This document shows, in pieces, positions 1-8,494 of a stretch of DNA of 64,000 nucleotides. The notes beneath the pieces are model-generated. The model had not been told where the DNA came from. It worked only from the letters and a program-made list of their open reading frames with translations, and searched no databases. This stretch comes from Vibrio celticus (GTDB taxonomy: Bacteria > Pseudomonadota > Gammaproteobacteria > Enterobacterales > Vibrionaceae), in contig NZ_AP025463.1 in the NCBI RefSeq assembly GCF_024347335.1, positions 434,001-498,000 of the forward strand, in the 5' to 3' direction. Position 1 is the stretch's first letter. Every line of letters starts with the position of its first letter. The translations under genes and the position numbers were made by a program.

Positions 1-25
1 ACATTATTGTAATGTTGGCTTTTTT
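1..25 (+). terminator. Right part of a rho-independent terminator cut by the window edge
   Basis: The window opens with ACATTA-TTG-TAATGT, which can fold, followed by TGGC and a run of six T. The left arm of the TGGC part would lie outside the window. This looks like the end of a terminator for an upstream plus-strand gene, not coding sequence. Confidence 0.65.
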
Positions 26-62
26 GTCCTTAGGCTTTTATTGCTATAAAGGCTTAAGGACA
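25..62 (+). promoter_or_regulatory. 16-bp hairpin in the glsB upstream region
   Basis: Bases 25-40 and 47-62 form a 16-bp stem (14 Watson-Crick and 2 G-U pairs as RNA) around the loop TTGCTA. No T-run follows, so it is not a typical terminator. It lies 50 bp before the glsB start and could be an operator or a leader-RNA structure. No known consensus was recognised. Confidence 0.45.
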
Positions 63-112
63 GAAAGTAACGTAACACCCCTACAAAAATAACAATATAG
101 AAGTAAGCGCAC

Positions 113-1033
113 ATGAAACCAACTCAAGCTATTTTAGCCGAGATCTTAGACGAAGTTCGTCCTTTAATTGGACAGGGAAAGGTCGCTGATTATATCCCTG
201 CACTGGCTCGCGTATCGAACCAGAAACTGGCGATCGCGGTATACACCAATGAAGGTGAGGTGATTAAAGCAGGCGACGCTGAAGAAGCATTTTCTGTGCA
301 ATCTATCTCCAAAGCCTTGAGCCTTACGTTAGCTATGGTGCTATACAAGCCTGAAGAGATTTGGCAAAGAGTAGGCAAAGAGCCTTCAGGTCAAGCCTTT
401 AATTCGATGATTCAGCTTGAGATGGAGCAGGGGATTCCCCGTAACCCGTTTATCAATGCGGGTGCTATTGTCGTAGCGGATCTATTACAAAGCCGCCTGT
501 CAGCACCGAGACATCGCTTGTTGGAGTTTGTGCGCCAGTTGTCGGGTGATACTCATATTGTGTATGACAAGATAGTAGCGGCTTCAGAAATGATGCACAG
601 CGATCGTAATGCGGCTATCGCTTACTTGATGCGTTCATTTGGTAACTTTGAAAATGATGTTATCCCTGTTCTGAATAACTACTTTCATGCCTGTGCGCTT
701 AAAATGACGTGTGTAGATTTGGCAAAAACCTTCAGTTACTTGGCAAACAAAGGCGTGTCGGTTCAAACCAAGAAAGAGATCATCACGCCAGTCCAAACCA
801 AGCAGTTGAATGCTTTGCTTGCGACGTGCGGTTTGTACGATGGTGCGGGCGAGTTTGCCTACCGTGTTGGTATGCCAGGAAAATCGGGCGTCGGTGGCGG
901 TATTATTGCCATCGTTCCGGGTGAGATGACAATCGCCGTGTGGTCCCCAGAGCTTGATCCTTCTGGCAACTCGCTCGCAGGTACTAAGGCTCTAGAGTTG
1001 CTTTCAGAGCGTATCGGTCGTTCTATTTTCTAG
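113..1033 (+). CDS. glsB: Glutaminase (serine-dependent beta-lactamase fold)
   Basis: Hydrolyses L-glutamine to glutamate and ammonia in the cytoplasm. The 306-aa length is normal for bacterial glutaminase. The catalytic Ser-x-x-Lys pair is visible as S64-I-S-K67, followed by the family motifs FINAGAI near residue 114 and a glycine-rich GKSGVGGG segment near residue 257. The gene is a single unit converging on hemW, with a hairpin in its upstream region. The ATG at 113 is the only sensible start, although the preceding Shine-Dalgarno sequence is poor (GAAGTAAG). Paralogue naming (glsA or glsB) cannot be settled from this locus alone. Confidence 0.95.
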   Translation: MKPTQAILAEILDEVRPLIGQGKVADYIPALARVSNQKLAIAVYTNEGEVIKAGDAEEAFSVQSISKALSLTLAMVLYKPEEIWQRVGKEPSGQAFNSMIQLEMEQGIPRNPFINAGAIVVADLLQSRLSAPRHRLLEFVRQLSGDTHIVYDKIVAASEMMHSDRNAAIAYLMRSFGNFENDVIPVLNNYFHACALKMTCVDLAKTFSYLANKGVSVQTKKEIITPVQTKQLNALLATCGLYDGAGEFAYRVGMPGKSGVGGGIIAIVPGEMTIAVWSPELDPSGNSLAGTKALELLSERIGRSIF

Positions 1034-1092
1034 AGAAAGGTGCGAGCACGGACGTTGTCCTATAGAACGCTTCGCTCCGAGAGAGGGCTATA

Positions 1093-1125
1093 AAACAAAA
1101 AGGGTTGACCCTAAAGCCAACCCTT
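1093..1125 (-). terminator. Terminator of the yggS-hemW operon
   Basis: Read on the minus strand, AAGGGTTG and CAACCCTT form an 8-bp stem with a 10-nt loop, followed by TTTGTTTT. It lies 25 bp beyond the hemW stop. Confidence 0.8.
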
Positions 1126-1149
1126 ACGCAATGCTTCTCGAATCTCTAA

Positions 1150-2337
1150 CTATTCGTCTTCTTCTGCCATAAAGGCTTCCAGCAAATCGTTGAGGAATAG
1201 CTTCCCTTTTTCAGTGATCTGCCAGTGAGTGTGGGTTTCATTCAAGTAGCCTAGCTCTTTTGCCCATTCAATCGTTGACTGAACAGCATCAAAACCAAGC
1301 CCTGTCGTATCAATGAAATCTTGCTTTGGACATGCTTCCATTAACCTAAAGCGGTTCATGAAGAACTCAAAAGGGCGGTCTTCATTCGGCACTTCAAATT
1401 CATCGGATAGATAAGGCTTTACCATGTTTTGGTACGCAGCTAGGTAGCCTCTAGGATGCTTAACCTTAGTGGTGCGAACAATGCGTCCATCTGCAAAGCT
1501 CAGCTTGCCATGAGAGCCACAGCCAATACCTAGGTAATCACCAAAGCGCCAGTAGTTGAGGTTATGTTGGCACTGATATCCCGGCTTGCTGTAGCCTGAG
1601 ATTTCGTACTGTACATAACCTGCGTCAGCGAGCTTCTTATGGCCTAGGTCGAAGATATCCCAAAGGTCATCATCATCAGGCAGCTTTGGTGTTTTGTAAT
1701 AGAACATGGTGTTAGGTTCTATTGTTAGCTGATACCAAGATAAGTGCGGAGGATCGAGTTCGATCGCTTTGTCTAAATCAGCCAACGCTTGTGCAATACT
1801 CTGATCGGGTAAGCCGTGCATTAAGTCTAGATTGAAGCTGTTTAATCCGATCTTATGTGCTAGATGAGCTGCGTTGACCGCTTCATCTTGACCATGAATG
1901 CGTCCAAGTCTTTCTAGTTTCTCTTGCTCAAAACTTTGCACACCCACCGAGATTCGACTCACCCCCGCCTTTTGGTAACCTGCAAAACGCTCAGCTTCGA
2001 TAGTTCCCGGGTTGGCTTCCATGGTGATTTCTATTTCAAGTTTGAACGGGATGCGCTGTTCAATGCCTTGTAACAATCGGCCAATTCCTTCAGGAGAAAA
2101 CAGGCTTGGAGTACCGCCACCAATAAAGATCGAATGCAGTGGGCGAGGTGCGCCATTGAGATGATATTTCTCAATGTCTGTATCGAGATCCTCAAGCAGT
2201 GCATCGATGTACTCTTTTTCAGGGATCTCTGCTTTCAGAGCGTGAGAGTTAAAATCACAATACGGACACTTTTGTACACACCATGGGATGTGTACATAGA
2301 GGCTAAGTGCGGGTGGTATTAGCGCTGCGTCGTGCAT
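1150..2337 (-). CDS. hemW: HemW-like radical SAM protein (heme chaperone)
   Basis: Related to oxygen-independent coproporphyrinogen III oxidase HemN but of the shorter HemW class (395 aa), which binds heme and is thought to deliver it to proteins rather than oxidise coproporphyrinogen. The radical-SAM cysteines are C20-x3-C24-x2-C27, the fourth Cys of the HemW C-x3-C-x2-C-x-C pattern is absent (C27-D-F), and a GGGTPSLF SAM-binding motif follows near residue 74. It is the last gene of the operon and its ATG directly abuts the stop of rdgB, so the two are probably translationally coupled. Confidence 0.93.
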   Translation of the reverse strand: MHDAALIPPALSLYVHIPWCVQKCPYCDFNSHALKAEIPEKEYIDALLEDLDTDIEKYHLNGAPRPLHSIFIGGGTPSLFSPEGIGRLLQGIEQRIPFKLEIEITMEANPGTIEAERFAGYQKAGVSRISVGVQSFEQEKLERLGRIHGQDEAVNAAHLAHKIGLNSFNLDLMHGLPDQSIAQALADLDKAIELDPPHLSWYQLTIEPNTMFYYKTPKLPDDDDLWDIFDLGHKKLADAGYVQYEISGYSKPGYQCQHNLNYWRFGDYLGIGCGSHGKLSFADGRIVRTTKVKHPRGYLAAYQNMVKPYLSDEFEVPNEDRPFEFFMNRFRLMEACPKQDFIDTTGLGFDAVQSTIEWAKELGYLNETHTHWQITEKGKLFLNDLLEAFMAEEDE

Positions 2338-2936
2338 TACAGAGCTTGCTCCTTAAGGGCTTTAAATAGTGACGCAAGTGCTTTGCCACGGTGTGATAGT
2401 TGCTTCTTACGTGAAGATTCAAGCTCTGCTGATGCGCAGTTATCTTCTGGAACAAAGAATACGGGATCGTAGCCAAAGCCATTCTCACCATGTTCTTCGG
2501 TAAGGATGCGACCTTCCCATTTTCCGTGACACACCAATGGTGTTGGATCGTTTTCGTGACGCATTAGCACCAACACACAGTGGAAACGCGCAGTACGCTT
2601 TTCAGTTTCGACACCTTGCATCGCGTCTAGCAATTTTTCGATGTTCTGCTTATCGGTTGCCCCTTCACCTGAGTAACGCGCTGAGTAGATGCCCGGAGCT
2701 CCATTTAAGTAATCAACCTCTAAACCTGAGTCGTCAGCAATGGCTGGCAGCCCTGTTTCTTTCGCTGCGTGGCGAGCTTTGATGATGGCATTTTCAATGA
2801 AAGTCGTTCCTGTTTCAGCGACTTCTGAAACGTTAAATTCACTTTGTGCGACAACGTCAAAACCAAACTCAGACAGAATATCTGCCATCTCGCGAACTTT
2901 ACCTTGGTTGCCTGTTGCTAAAACAATCTTACTCAT
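2337..2936 (-). CDS. rdgB: XTP/dITP pyrophosphatase (non-canonical purine NTP house-cleaning)
   Basis: Hydrolyses dITP, XTP and ITP to monophosphates so that deaminated purines do not enter DNA or RNA. The 199-aa protein has the Ham1/RdgB hallmarks: N-terminal LATGNQGKV nucleotide-binding segment, the ADDSGLEVDYL metal-binding motif near residue 68, the FGYDPVF motif near residue 150, and SHRGKAL close to the C-terminus. It lies between the DUF4426 gene and hemW on the same strand. The order yggU-rdgB-hemW matches E. coli except for the inserted DUF4426 gene. Confidence 0.96.
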   Translation of the reverse strand: MSKIVLATGNQGKVREMADILSEFGFDVVAQSEFNVSEVAETGTTFIENAIIKARHAAKETGLPAIADDSGLEVDYLNGAPGIYSARYSGEGATDKQNIEKLLDAMQGVETEKRTARFHCVLVLMRHENDPTPLVCHGKWEGRILTEEHGENGFGYDPVFFVPEDNCASAELESSRKKQLSHRGKALASLFKALKEQAL

Positions 2937-2984
2937 GGGAATGTAGCTCTAAATAAGTTAATAAATGAAAAGTAAGGTTTGAGC

Positions 2985-3416
2985 TTACTCTTCTATATAA
3001 AATTTCTGTGTGAAACGCAGTGGACCAGTGCCTTTTAGGCCTGCGTTAACATCGATGTCGAAGGTGATGTTTTCTTCGTGAGTTACGGGGAACTCAGCAA
3101 GGTAATAAATCGCATCGCCTTCTTTGATTTCTCGAAACTTCAAAGTTCGGGTGTTTCCAACGAGGTTCTTCGCTGTTCCCGTAATTTTAGCCGTTGTCGC
3201 AGGCTTGCCTAGAGAAGCCTTGTCTAACACGCTGATGTTGAGGATTGCTGAGTATCCATTTCGCTTAAGTTTGTATTGTTTAGCGACTTGCGCAGTTAAG
3301 AACGTGGAATTAAAAGCCGAGTAATGAACCTCGACATCCTTAATGTTCTTAAATTGCCCTGCAGAGCTCGGTAAGGCAACAAGAGCGGTTAGTAGTGCTG
3401 TTATCCATAAATGCAT
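2985..3416 (-). CDS. DUF4426 periplasmic protein
   Basis: A 143-aa exported protein of unknown function. The N-terminus MHLWITALLTALVALPSSAG is a signal peptide with probable cleavage after SSAG. The mature part is predicted beta-rich, with no catalytic motif I can recognise. I chose the ATG at 3416 because GGAG sits 7 bases upstream; an in-frame ATG at 3437 has no such site and would put extra residues before the signal peptide. The family is known from Vibrio and relatives in this yggU-rdgB position. Function is not inferred. Confidence 0.85.
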   Translation of the reverse strand: MHLWITALLTALVALPSSAGQFKNIKDVEVHYSAFNSTFLTAQVAKQYKLKRNGYSAILNISVLDKASLGKPATTAKITGTAKNLVGNTRTLKFREIKEGDAIYYLAEFPVTHEENITFDIDVNAGLKGTGPLRFTQKFYIEE

Positions 3417-3444
3417 AATGACTCCAATAAATAGCAAAAAGCCA

Positions 3445-3735
3445 TCATAGGATGGCTTTGACTTCAGTTGGGATTTGGCTTGGCGAGCATATTCGAACTT
3501 GCTTGTGCCTACCGAGTTCTCCCTTTTCTATCTTAATTTGCCCTTTTGCGACCTTAAACTGTTTCGCAAGGTATTTCGCTAAATGGGCATTGGCTTTGCC
3601 ATCAACCGGTGGTGCAGTAATGGCAATTTTCAGTTCCTCACCGTGCAAGCCGACAATTTTGTCTCGGCTTGCTTTTGGTTGGATATAGAGCCTGAGAAGA
3701 ATATCGTCTTCCTCGGCCCAAACCGCTTTTGGCAT
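3445..3735 (-). CDS. yggU: DUF167 family protein YggU
   Basis: Small conserved protein (96 aa from the ATG at 3735, the same length as E. coli YggU). The family core is visible: LRLYIQPKASRDKIVG, ITAPPVDGKANAHL and IEKGELGRHKQVRI. Its biochemical role is unknown; the fold is a compact alpha/beta domain. A longer reading to 3780 would overlap yggT by 16 bases and add 15 residues that match nothing in the family, so the shorter start is preferred. It probably shares a transcript with yggT upstream and the DUF4426 gene downstream. Confidence 0.88.
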   Translation of the reverse strand: MPKAVWAEEDDILLRLYIQPKASRDKIVGLHGEELKIAITAPPVDGKANAHLAKYLAKQFKVAKGQIKIEKGELGRHKQVRICSPSQIPTEVKAIL

Positions 3736-3764
3736 CGTCAAAGTACCTGATGTTTGTACTTGAA

Positions 3765-4322
3765 TTATAGCTGATACCAAATAGGACCAATCATGTCGCC
3801 CATTAGGAAGTTCGCAAATTGCAGAACAATGAACAGAACCAGTACGCTTAGATCGAAACCACCCATGTCCGGAAGGATACGGCGGATAGGCACTAGCATT
3901 GGTTCAGTCAGTTGATGGAATACGTACTCGATTGGGCTACGACCTTGGCTTACCCAGCTTAGGATTGCACGGATAAGTAGAACCCAGAAGATCAAGCCAC
4001 CAGCCGCTTTGAGCAGAGACAGTGCACCAAAGATTAGGAAGCTAATATCGAAAACGGCAGCGCCGCCAGAAATAATCAGGTTTAGAGCAACGAACTTAAG
4101 TACACACAGCACATAAGCGAAAACAACGGTCGCCAGATCAAGGCTGCCGATTGATGGAATAACTCGGCGTAGTGGGGCAACAACCGGTTGTGTCGCTTTT
4201 ACGATGAATTGTGAGAATGGGTTGTAGAAATCTGCACGTGATGCTTGTAGCCAGATACGCAAGATCACAACCATGATGTAAAGATCAAAAACGGTCGAGA
4301 TCAAAAAGCTCATCGAGTTCAT
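3765..4322 (-). CDS. yggT: YggT family integral membrane protein
   Basis: 185-aa inner-membrane protein made of two YGGT repeats, each a hydrophobic hairpin: roughly residues 1-80 and 95-180. The repeated signature is visible as QPVVAPLRRVIPSIGSLDL in the first half and EPMLVPIRRILPDMGGFDL in the second. The family has been linked to osmotic tolerance in some bacteria, and distant relatives in plastids act in membrane organisation; a specific role here is unknown. It follows proC in the operon. Confidence 0.92.
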   Translation of the reverse strand: MNSMSFLISTVFDLYIMVVILRIWLQASRADFYNPFSQFIVKATQPVVAPLRRVIPSIGSLDLATVVFAYVLCVLKFVALNLIISGGAAVFDISFLIFGALSLLKAAGGLIFWVLLIRAILSWVSQGRSPIEYVFHQLTEPMLVPIRRILPDMGGFDLSVLVLFIVLQFANFLMGDMIGPIWYQL

Positions 4323-4398
4323 ATTGTTTCCTTTTTCGGATTTACTTGCCGCTTAGATATAACCCGAGCGGCAAAATGCTTGTTTACCTTGATTGGTA

Positions 4399-5217
4399 CT
4401 AAAACAGTTTTTCCATCTCTTCAGCTCGAGCAACCGCCGCTTGCATGGCTTTTGCTACGATGTCTGATAGTTGATGTTCGTTAAACGTGCGTAGTGCTTC
4501 TGCGGTCGTGCCGCCTTTTGAAGTCACTTGTTCACGCAGTGTAGATAATTCTGTGTCTGGATTTGCAACCACCATCTCTGCCGCACCTAATGCCGACTGC
4601 TGCACTAATTTACGAGCGGTTTCCTGGTCGAAGCCTTGGTTGATTGCTTCGGCTTGCATCGCTTCCATAAATAGGAAGAAGTAAGCCGGAGCACTGCCCG
4701 CCGCCGCAATGATGTTATTAATCCCAGACTCTTGCTCAACCCAGCTAACTTCACCTACAGCTTGCATCAGCTGAGAAGCAAAGTCTTTATCATTTTGGCT
4801 GACCGTTGAATCGGCATAAAGACCACTCATCCCTTTACCAAGCAGTGATGGCGTGTTTGGCATCACACGAACAAGGTTCAGCTGGCAGTTTAACATCTCA
4901 TTGAGTCGATTCGCATTAATACCCGCGGCAATTGAGATTACCAGTTTGTTGCTGAAGTCGATATCTTGTAAGGGTTTACATACATCAGCCATCATTTGTG
5001 GCTTCACGGATAACACAACAACGTCTGCTTGCTCTGCTGCTGCAATATTATCGCTGGTGGTATTGATGCAGTATTCTCGTTCTAACGGCAGCCTTCTGGT
5101 TTCTGAAGGTGCTGTTGCAGTAATCTTTTGCGCTGAGTAACCACTCGCGACTAAGCCCGCTACAATTGAGCGAACCATGTTTCCCGCCCCAATAAAGGCG
5201 ATGTTCTTATGTTCCAT
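4399..5217 (-). CDS. proC: Pyrroline-5-carboxylate reductase
   Basis: Last step of proline synthesis: NAD(P)H-dependent reduction of 1-pyrroline-5-carboxylate to proline. The 272-aa protein starts with a Rossmann nucleotide-binding segment IAFIGAGNMVRSIVAGL; V-R at positions 15-16 differ from the small residues (often A) usual there. The C-terminal dimer and active-site motif EQVTSKGGTTAEAL is present near residue 230. Between yggS and yggT, as in many proteobacteria, where the neighbouring PLP-binding YggS family protein is often linked to proline metabolism. Confidence 0.96.
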   Translation of the reverse strand: MEHKNIAFIGAGNMVRSIVAGLVASGYSAQKITATAPSETRRLPLEREYCINTTSDNIAAAEQADVVVLSVKPQMMADVCKPLQDIDFSNKLVISIAAGINANRLNEMLNCQLNLVRVMPNTPSLLGKGMSGLYADSTVSQNDKDFASQLMQAVGEVSWVEQESGINNIIAAAGSAPAYFFLFMEAMQAEAINQGFDQETARKLVQQSALGAAEMVVANPDTELSTLREQVTSKGGTTAEALRTFNEHQLSDIVAKAMQAAVARAEEMEKLF

Positions 5218-5290
5218 ATATAAAATCCTGAGCGTGTCGCTGCGCGGATAAGGCGAAGCGGTATCAATACTTGTTGGTTACTTACTACGG

Positions 5291-5995
5291 CTATTTCGCG
5301 TAATCACGAGCGCCGAAAATAGCTGTTCCAATACGAACCATTGTGCTACCAGCCTCAACTGCTGCATCCATATCACCACTCATCCCCATCGAAAGGGTAT
5401 CAACGTCTGAATACTTCGCGGCTAGCTTGTTTTTAAGCTCTGCCAGTTGAGAAAATGCATTAAGCTGAGATTGATAGTCAGATACGTTTGCAGGAATCGA
5501 CATCAATCCTCTTAAGGTGAGGTTGGGGAGCGATGAAATCAACTCCGCGAGTGCAAAAACTGTCTCTTCTGAGGTTCCAGATTTGGACTCTTCACCACTG
5601 GTGTTTACCTGAATCAACACTTGCAAAGGTGGAAGTTCGCTTGGTCGTTGATCATTAAGCCTTTGTGCGATCTTATCGCGATCGACGGAATGCACCCATT
5701 GAAAGCTTTCCGCGATTGGGCGGGTTTTATTGGATTGAATTGGACCAATAAAATGCCACTCTAAATTTAGGTTAGAATGTTGTTCTGAAAAGTGTTTTAC
5801 TTTATCTACACCTTCTTGAACATAGTTTTCACCAAAGGCAACTTGGCCTCCGAGTGCGGCTTCTAGAATCGCATCAATAGGTTTAGTTTTGCTGACGGCT
5901 AAAAGTTGCACGGACTCTGGAGCTCGTCCGCACTTTTGCTCAGCACTACGAATCTGTGAGGTGATTTGTTCGATATTTTGTTGAATACTACTCAT
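5291..5995 (-). CDS. yggS: YggS/PLPBP pyridoxal-phosphate homeostasis protein
   Basis: 234-aa single-domain PLP-binding protein with the alanine-racemase-like barrel fold but no known enzymatic activity; it buffers PLP and affects amino-acid and keto-acid pools. The PLP lysine is K36 in LLAVSKTKP, followed by GENYVQE near residue 56 and the phosphate-binding SMGMSGDMDAAVEAGSTMVRIG region near the end. First gene of the minus-strand operon. Only 26 bp separate its ATG from pilT, so the two divergent promoters must overlap coding sequence. Confidence 0.95.
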   Translation of the reverse strand: MSSIQQNIEQITSQIRSAEQKCGRAPESVQLLAVSKTKPIDAILEAALGGQVAFGENYVQEGVDKVKHFSEQHSNLNLEWHFIGPIQSNKTRPIAESFQWVHSVDRDKIAQRLNDQRPSELPPLQVLIQVNTSGEESKSGTSEETVFALAELISSLPNLTLRGLMSIPANVSDYQSQLNAFSQLAELKNKLAAKYSDVDTLSMGMSGDMDAAVEAGSTMVRIGTAIFGARDYAK

Positions 5996-6021
5996 AGCTG
6001 ACTTTACTTAAGGGAAAATAA

Positions 6022-7059
6022 ATGGATATCACTGAGTTACTAGATTTTAGTGTAAAGCATAACGCGTCAGATCTACATCTTTCTGCGGGTGTATCTCCAA
6101 TGGTACGTATAGATGGTGAAGTAAGGAAGCTTGGAATCCCAGCTTTGAGTCATGCTGATGTGCATCGTTTGGTTTTTGAGATCATGAGCGATTCACAGCG
6201 CGGCGAGTTTGAAGAAAAATTGGAAGTCGACTTCTCTTTTGAATTACCCAATGTTGGTCGCTTCCGTGTTAATGCGTTTAACCAAGCTCGTGGCTGCTCT
6301 GCTGTCTTTCGAACTATTCCTGTCGAAATCCCGACTTTAGATCAGTTAGGTGCACCTGAGATCTTCGAAAGGATTGCTAACTACGAAAAAGGCTTAGTGC
6401 TCGTTACTGGTCCAACTGGCTCTGGTAAATCAACGACTCTTGCAGCGATGGTTGATTACGTAAATCGCAACCACAATAAGCATATCCTGACGATTGAAGA
6501 CCCGATTGAATTCGTTCACACCAATAATAAATGCTTAGTCAACCAGCGTGAAGTTCACCGTGATACTCACAGTTTTAAAGCGGCACTGCGCAGTGCGTTA
6601 CGTGAAGACCCGGACGTGATTCTTGTTGGTGAGCTTCGTGACCAAGAGACGATTAGCTTAGCGTTAACCGCAGCAGAAACGGGTCATTTAGTGTTTGGTA
6701 CTCTGCATACTAGTTCTGCGGCTAAAACGATCGACCGTATTATCGATGTGTTCCCAGGTAGCGATAAAGATATGGTTCGTTCGATGTTGTCTGAATCACT
6801 GCGCTCGGTGATAGCCCAGAAGCTGCTAAAGCGTGTTGGTGGTGGTCGTGTGGCGTGTCATGAAATCATGATGGCGACACCTGCGATCAGAAACTTGATT
6901 CGTGAAGACAAGGTTGCGCAGATGTATTCGATCATTCAAACGGGCGCAGCGCACGGCATGCAGACCATGGAACAAAATGCGAAGCAGCTGATGGCGCAGG
7001 GCTTGGTTGATTCGGAAGAGGTCGAGAAAAAGATCGAAATTGAAACCTCAATGTTTTAA
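6022..7059 (+). CDS. pilT: Type IV pilus retraction ATPase PilT
   Basis: Hexameric cytoplasmic motor that depolymerises type IV pili for twitching and DNA uptake. In the 345-aa protein: an N-terminal PAS-like domain (1-100), Walker A GPTGSGKST at 130-138, Asp box TIEDPIEFVH, Walker B DPDVILVGELRD, His box TAAETGHLVFGTLHTSSA, and the PilT-specific C-terminal AIRNLIRE motif needed for retraction. The start has AAGGGA upstream. It precedes pilU by 14 bases and is divergent from yggS. Confidence 0.97.
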   Translation: MDITELLDFSVKHNASDLHLSAGVSPMVRIDGEVRKLGIPALSHADVHRLVFEIMSDSQRGEFEEKLEVDFSFELPNVGRFRVNAFNQARGCSAVFRTIPVEIPTLDQLGAPEIFERIANYEKGLVLVTGPTGSGKSTTLAAMVDYVNRNHNKHILTIEDPIEFVHTNNKCLVNQREVHRDTHSFKAALRSALREDPDVILVGELRDQETISLALTAAETGHLVFGTLHTSSAAKTIDRIIDVFPGSDKDMVRSMLSESLRSVIAQKLLKRVGGGRVACHEIMMATPAIRNLIREDKVAQMYSIIQTGAAHGMQTMEQNAKQLMAQGLVDSEEVEKKIEIETSMF

Positions 7060-7073
7060 TCAAGGTGGACACA

Positions 7074-8183
7074 ATGGAATTGAATCAAATCCTTGAGGGA
7101 ATGCTTTCTCAAAAGGCATCGGATCTTTATATCACTGTCGATGCACCAATCCTGTTTCGTGTGGATGGTGAATTACGCCCCCAAGGAGAGAAGTTGAATG
7201 CGGCTCAGGTTGCTCAATTACTTGATGCGATGATGGAACAAGACCGACGTGATGAATATCAGCAAACGCGTGAGGCTAATTTTGCGATTGTGCGTGACTT
7301 TGGTCGTTTTCGTGTCAGTGCATTCTTTCAGCGAGAGCTGCCTGGAGCGGTCATTCGACGTATCGAGACTAACATCCCAACCTTTGAGCAACTAAAGCTT
7401 CCTGATGTACTGCAAGACCTGTCAATTGCTAAGCGCGGACTTGTGCTGGTGGTTGGGGCGACTGGCTCTGGTAAATCGACCTCAATGGCTGCAATGACAG
7501 GCTATCGTAACACCAATCGCTCGGGGCATATTTTGACGGTTGAAGACCCGATTGAATTCGTACATGAGCACAAAAAGTGTATCGTGACTCAGCGTGAAGT
7601 AGGGCTGGATACCGAGAGCTATGAAGTCGCACTTAAGAACTCGCTACGCCAAGCACCAGATATGATTTTGATTGGTGAAATTCGTAGCCGTGAAACCATG
7701 GAGTACGCGATGACTTTTGCTGAGACGGGGCATTTGTGTATGGCAACCTTGCACGCGAATAATGCTAACCAAGCGTTAGAGCGTATTCTTCACTTGGTGC
7801 CGAAAGAACAGAAAGAACAGTTTTTGTTTGATTTGTCGATGAACCTACGTGGTGTCGTCGCTCAGCAACTTATTCGCGACAAGAATGGTTGCGGGCGTCA
7901 TGGTGTATTCGAGATTCTGCTGAATAGCCCTCGTGTGTCTGACTTGATTCGTCGTGGTGAACTGCACGAACTGAAAGCAACCATGGCTAAATCGAAAGAA
8001 ATTGGTATGCAGACTTTTGACCAAGCTTTGTATGATTTAGTGATAGCAGGCAAGATCGGTGAAGAGGACGCGTTCCACAGTGCCGATTCTGCTAATGACT
8101 TGCGCTTAATGTTAAAGACTAGACGTGGTGATGATGACTATGGAACTGGGGCTTTGGCTGATGTGAAGATAGATATGAGGTGA
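7074..8183 (+). CDS. pilU: PilT-dependent retraction ATPase PilU
   Basis: Paralogue of PilT that forms its own hexamer and assists PilT-driven retraction. 369 aa from the ATG at 7074, which is preceded by AAGGTGG; a GTG at 7065 would lie inside that Shine-Dalgarno sequence and is rejected. Walker A GATGSGKST is near residue 125, with Asp box TVEDPIEFVHEH, Walker B APDMILIGEIRS, and His box FAETGHLCMATLHANNA. It has a longer, acidic C-terminal tail than PilT and lacks the AIRNLIRE motif, as expected for PilU. Confidence 0.95.
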   Translation: MELNQILEGMLSQKASDLYITVDAPILFRVDGELRPQGEKLNAAQVAQLLDAMMEQDRRDEYQQTREANFAIVRDFGRFRVSAFFQRELPGAVIRRIETNIPTFEQLKLPDVLQDLSIAKRGLVLVVGATGSGKSTSMAAMTGYRNTNRSGHILTVEDPIEFVHEHKKCIVTQREVGLDTESYEVALKNSLRQAPDMILIGEIRSRETMEYAMTFAETGHLCMATLHANNANQALERILHLVPKEQKEQFLFDLSMNLRGVVAQQLIRDKNGCGRHGVFEILLNSPRVSDLIRRGELHELKATMAKSKEIGMQTFDQALYDLVIAGKIGEEDAFHSADSANDLRLMLKTRRGDDDYGTGALADVKIDMR

Positions 8184-8189
8184 TAAAAG

Positions 8190-8223
8190 ACGCCTGATTA
8201 CATTCTAGGTTAAAATCAGGCGT
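8190..8223. terminator. Hairpin between pilU and the small lipoprotein gene
   Basis: ACGCCTGATT (8190-8199) and AATCAGGCGT (8214-8223) are perfect 10-bp inverted arms between two converging genes. On the minus strand CTTTTA follows; on the plus strand there is no T-run. It probably ends transcription mainly for the minus-strand gene. Confidence 0.6.
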
Positions 8224-8257
8224 TCATCATATTCATCGTTCGACTGCGTCTGTAATA

Positions 8258-8395
8258 TCAACGCTTCTTGTTCTTAGGCTCACTGATTACGCCTGCGGCA
8301 GTCGAAGTATGATTCATATAACCTGCATTATTGGAGCTTGTTGAGCTACATGCTGAGATTGCTAGAGCTGCGAAGATTACTAGAAATATTTTCAT
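8258..8395 (-). CDS. Small lipoprotein (45 aa), function unknown
   Basis: A 45-residue ORF: an MKIFLVIFAALAISAC signal ending in a lipobox (I-S-A-C), then a short polar tail rich in Ser, Asn and Thr that ends in basic residues (KNKKR). The predicted mature lipoprotein is only 30 residues. GTGAGAATTCTT precedes the ATG, with a weak GAG site. A hairpin follows the stop. It resembles the small entericidin-like or LptM-like lipoproteins only in size and lipobox; I do not recognise the family. It lies between converging pilU and upstream yqgF on its own strand. Confidence 0.7.
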   Translation of the reverse strand: MKIFLVIFAALAISACSSTSSNNAGYMNHTSTAAGVISEPKNKKR

Positions 8396-8494
8396 AAGAA
8401 TTCTCACTTACCTAATAATGAATGTGAGAGACAATACGTCGAATTATTAGTGTAGGATCAAAAATACTTTCAGCATTTGGCGCTTAATTTTTTA

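Noticed and set aside
3..92. Possible C-terminal coding tail of an upstream membrane protein at the left edge
   Set aside because: A 29-codon open frame exists, but the first 25 bases form a terminator-like hairpin with T-run and the rest forms a long hairpin, so non-coding sequence is more likely.
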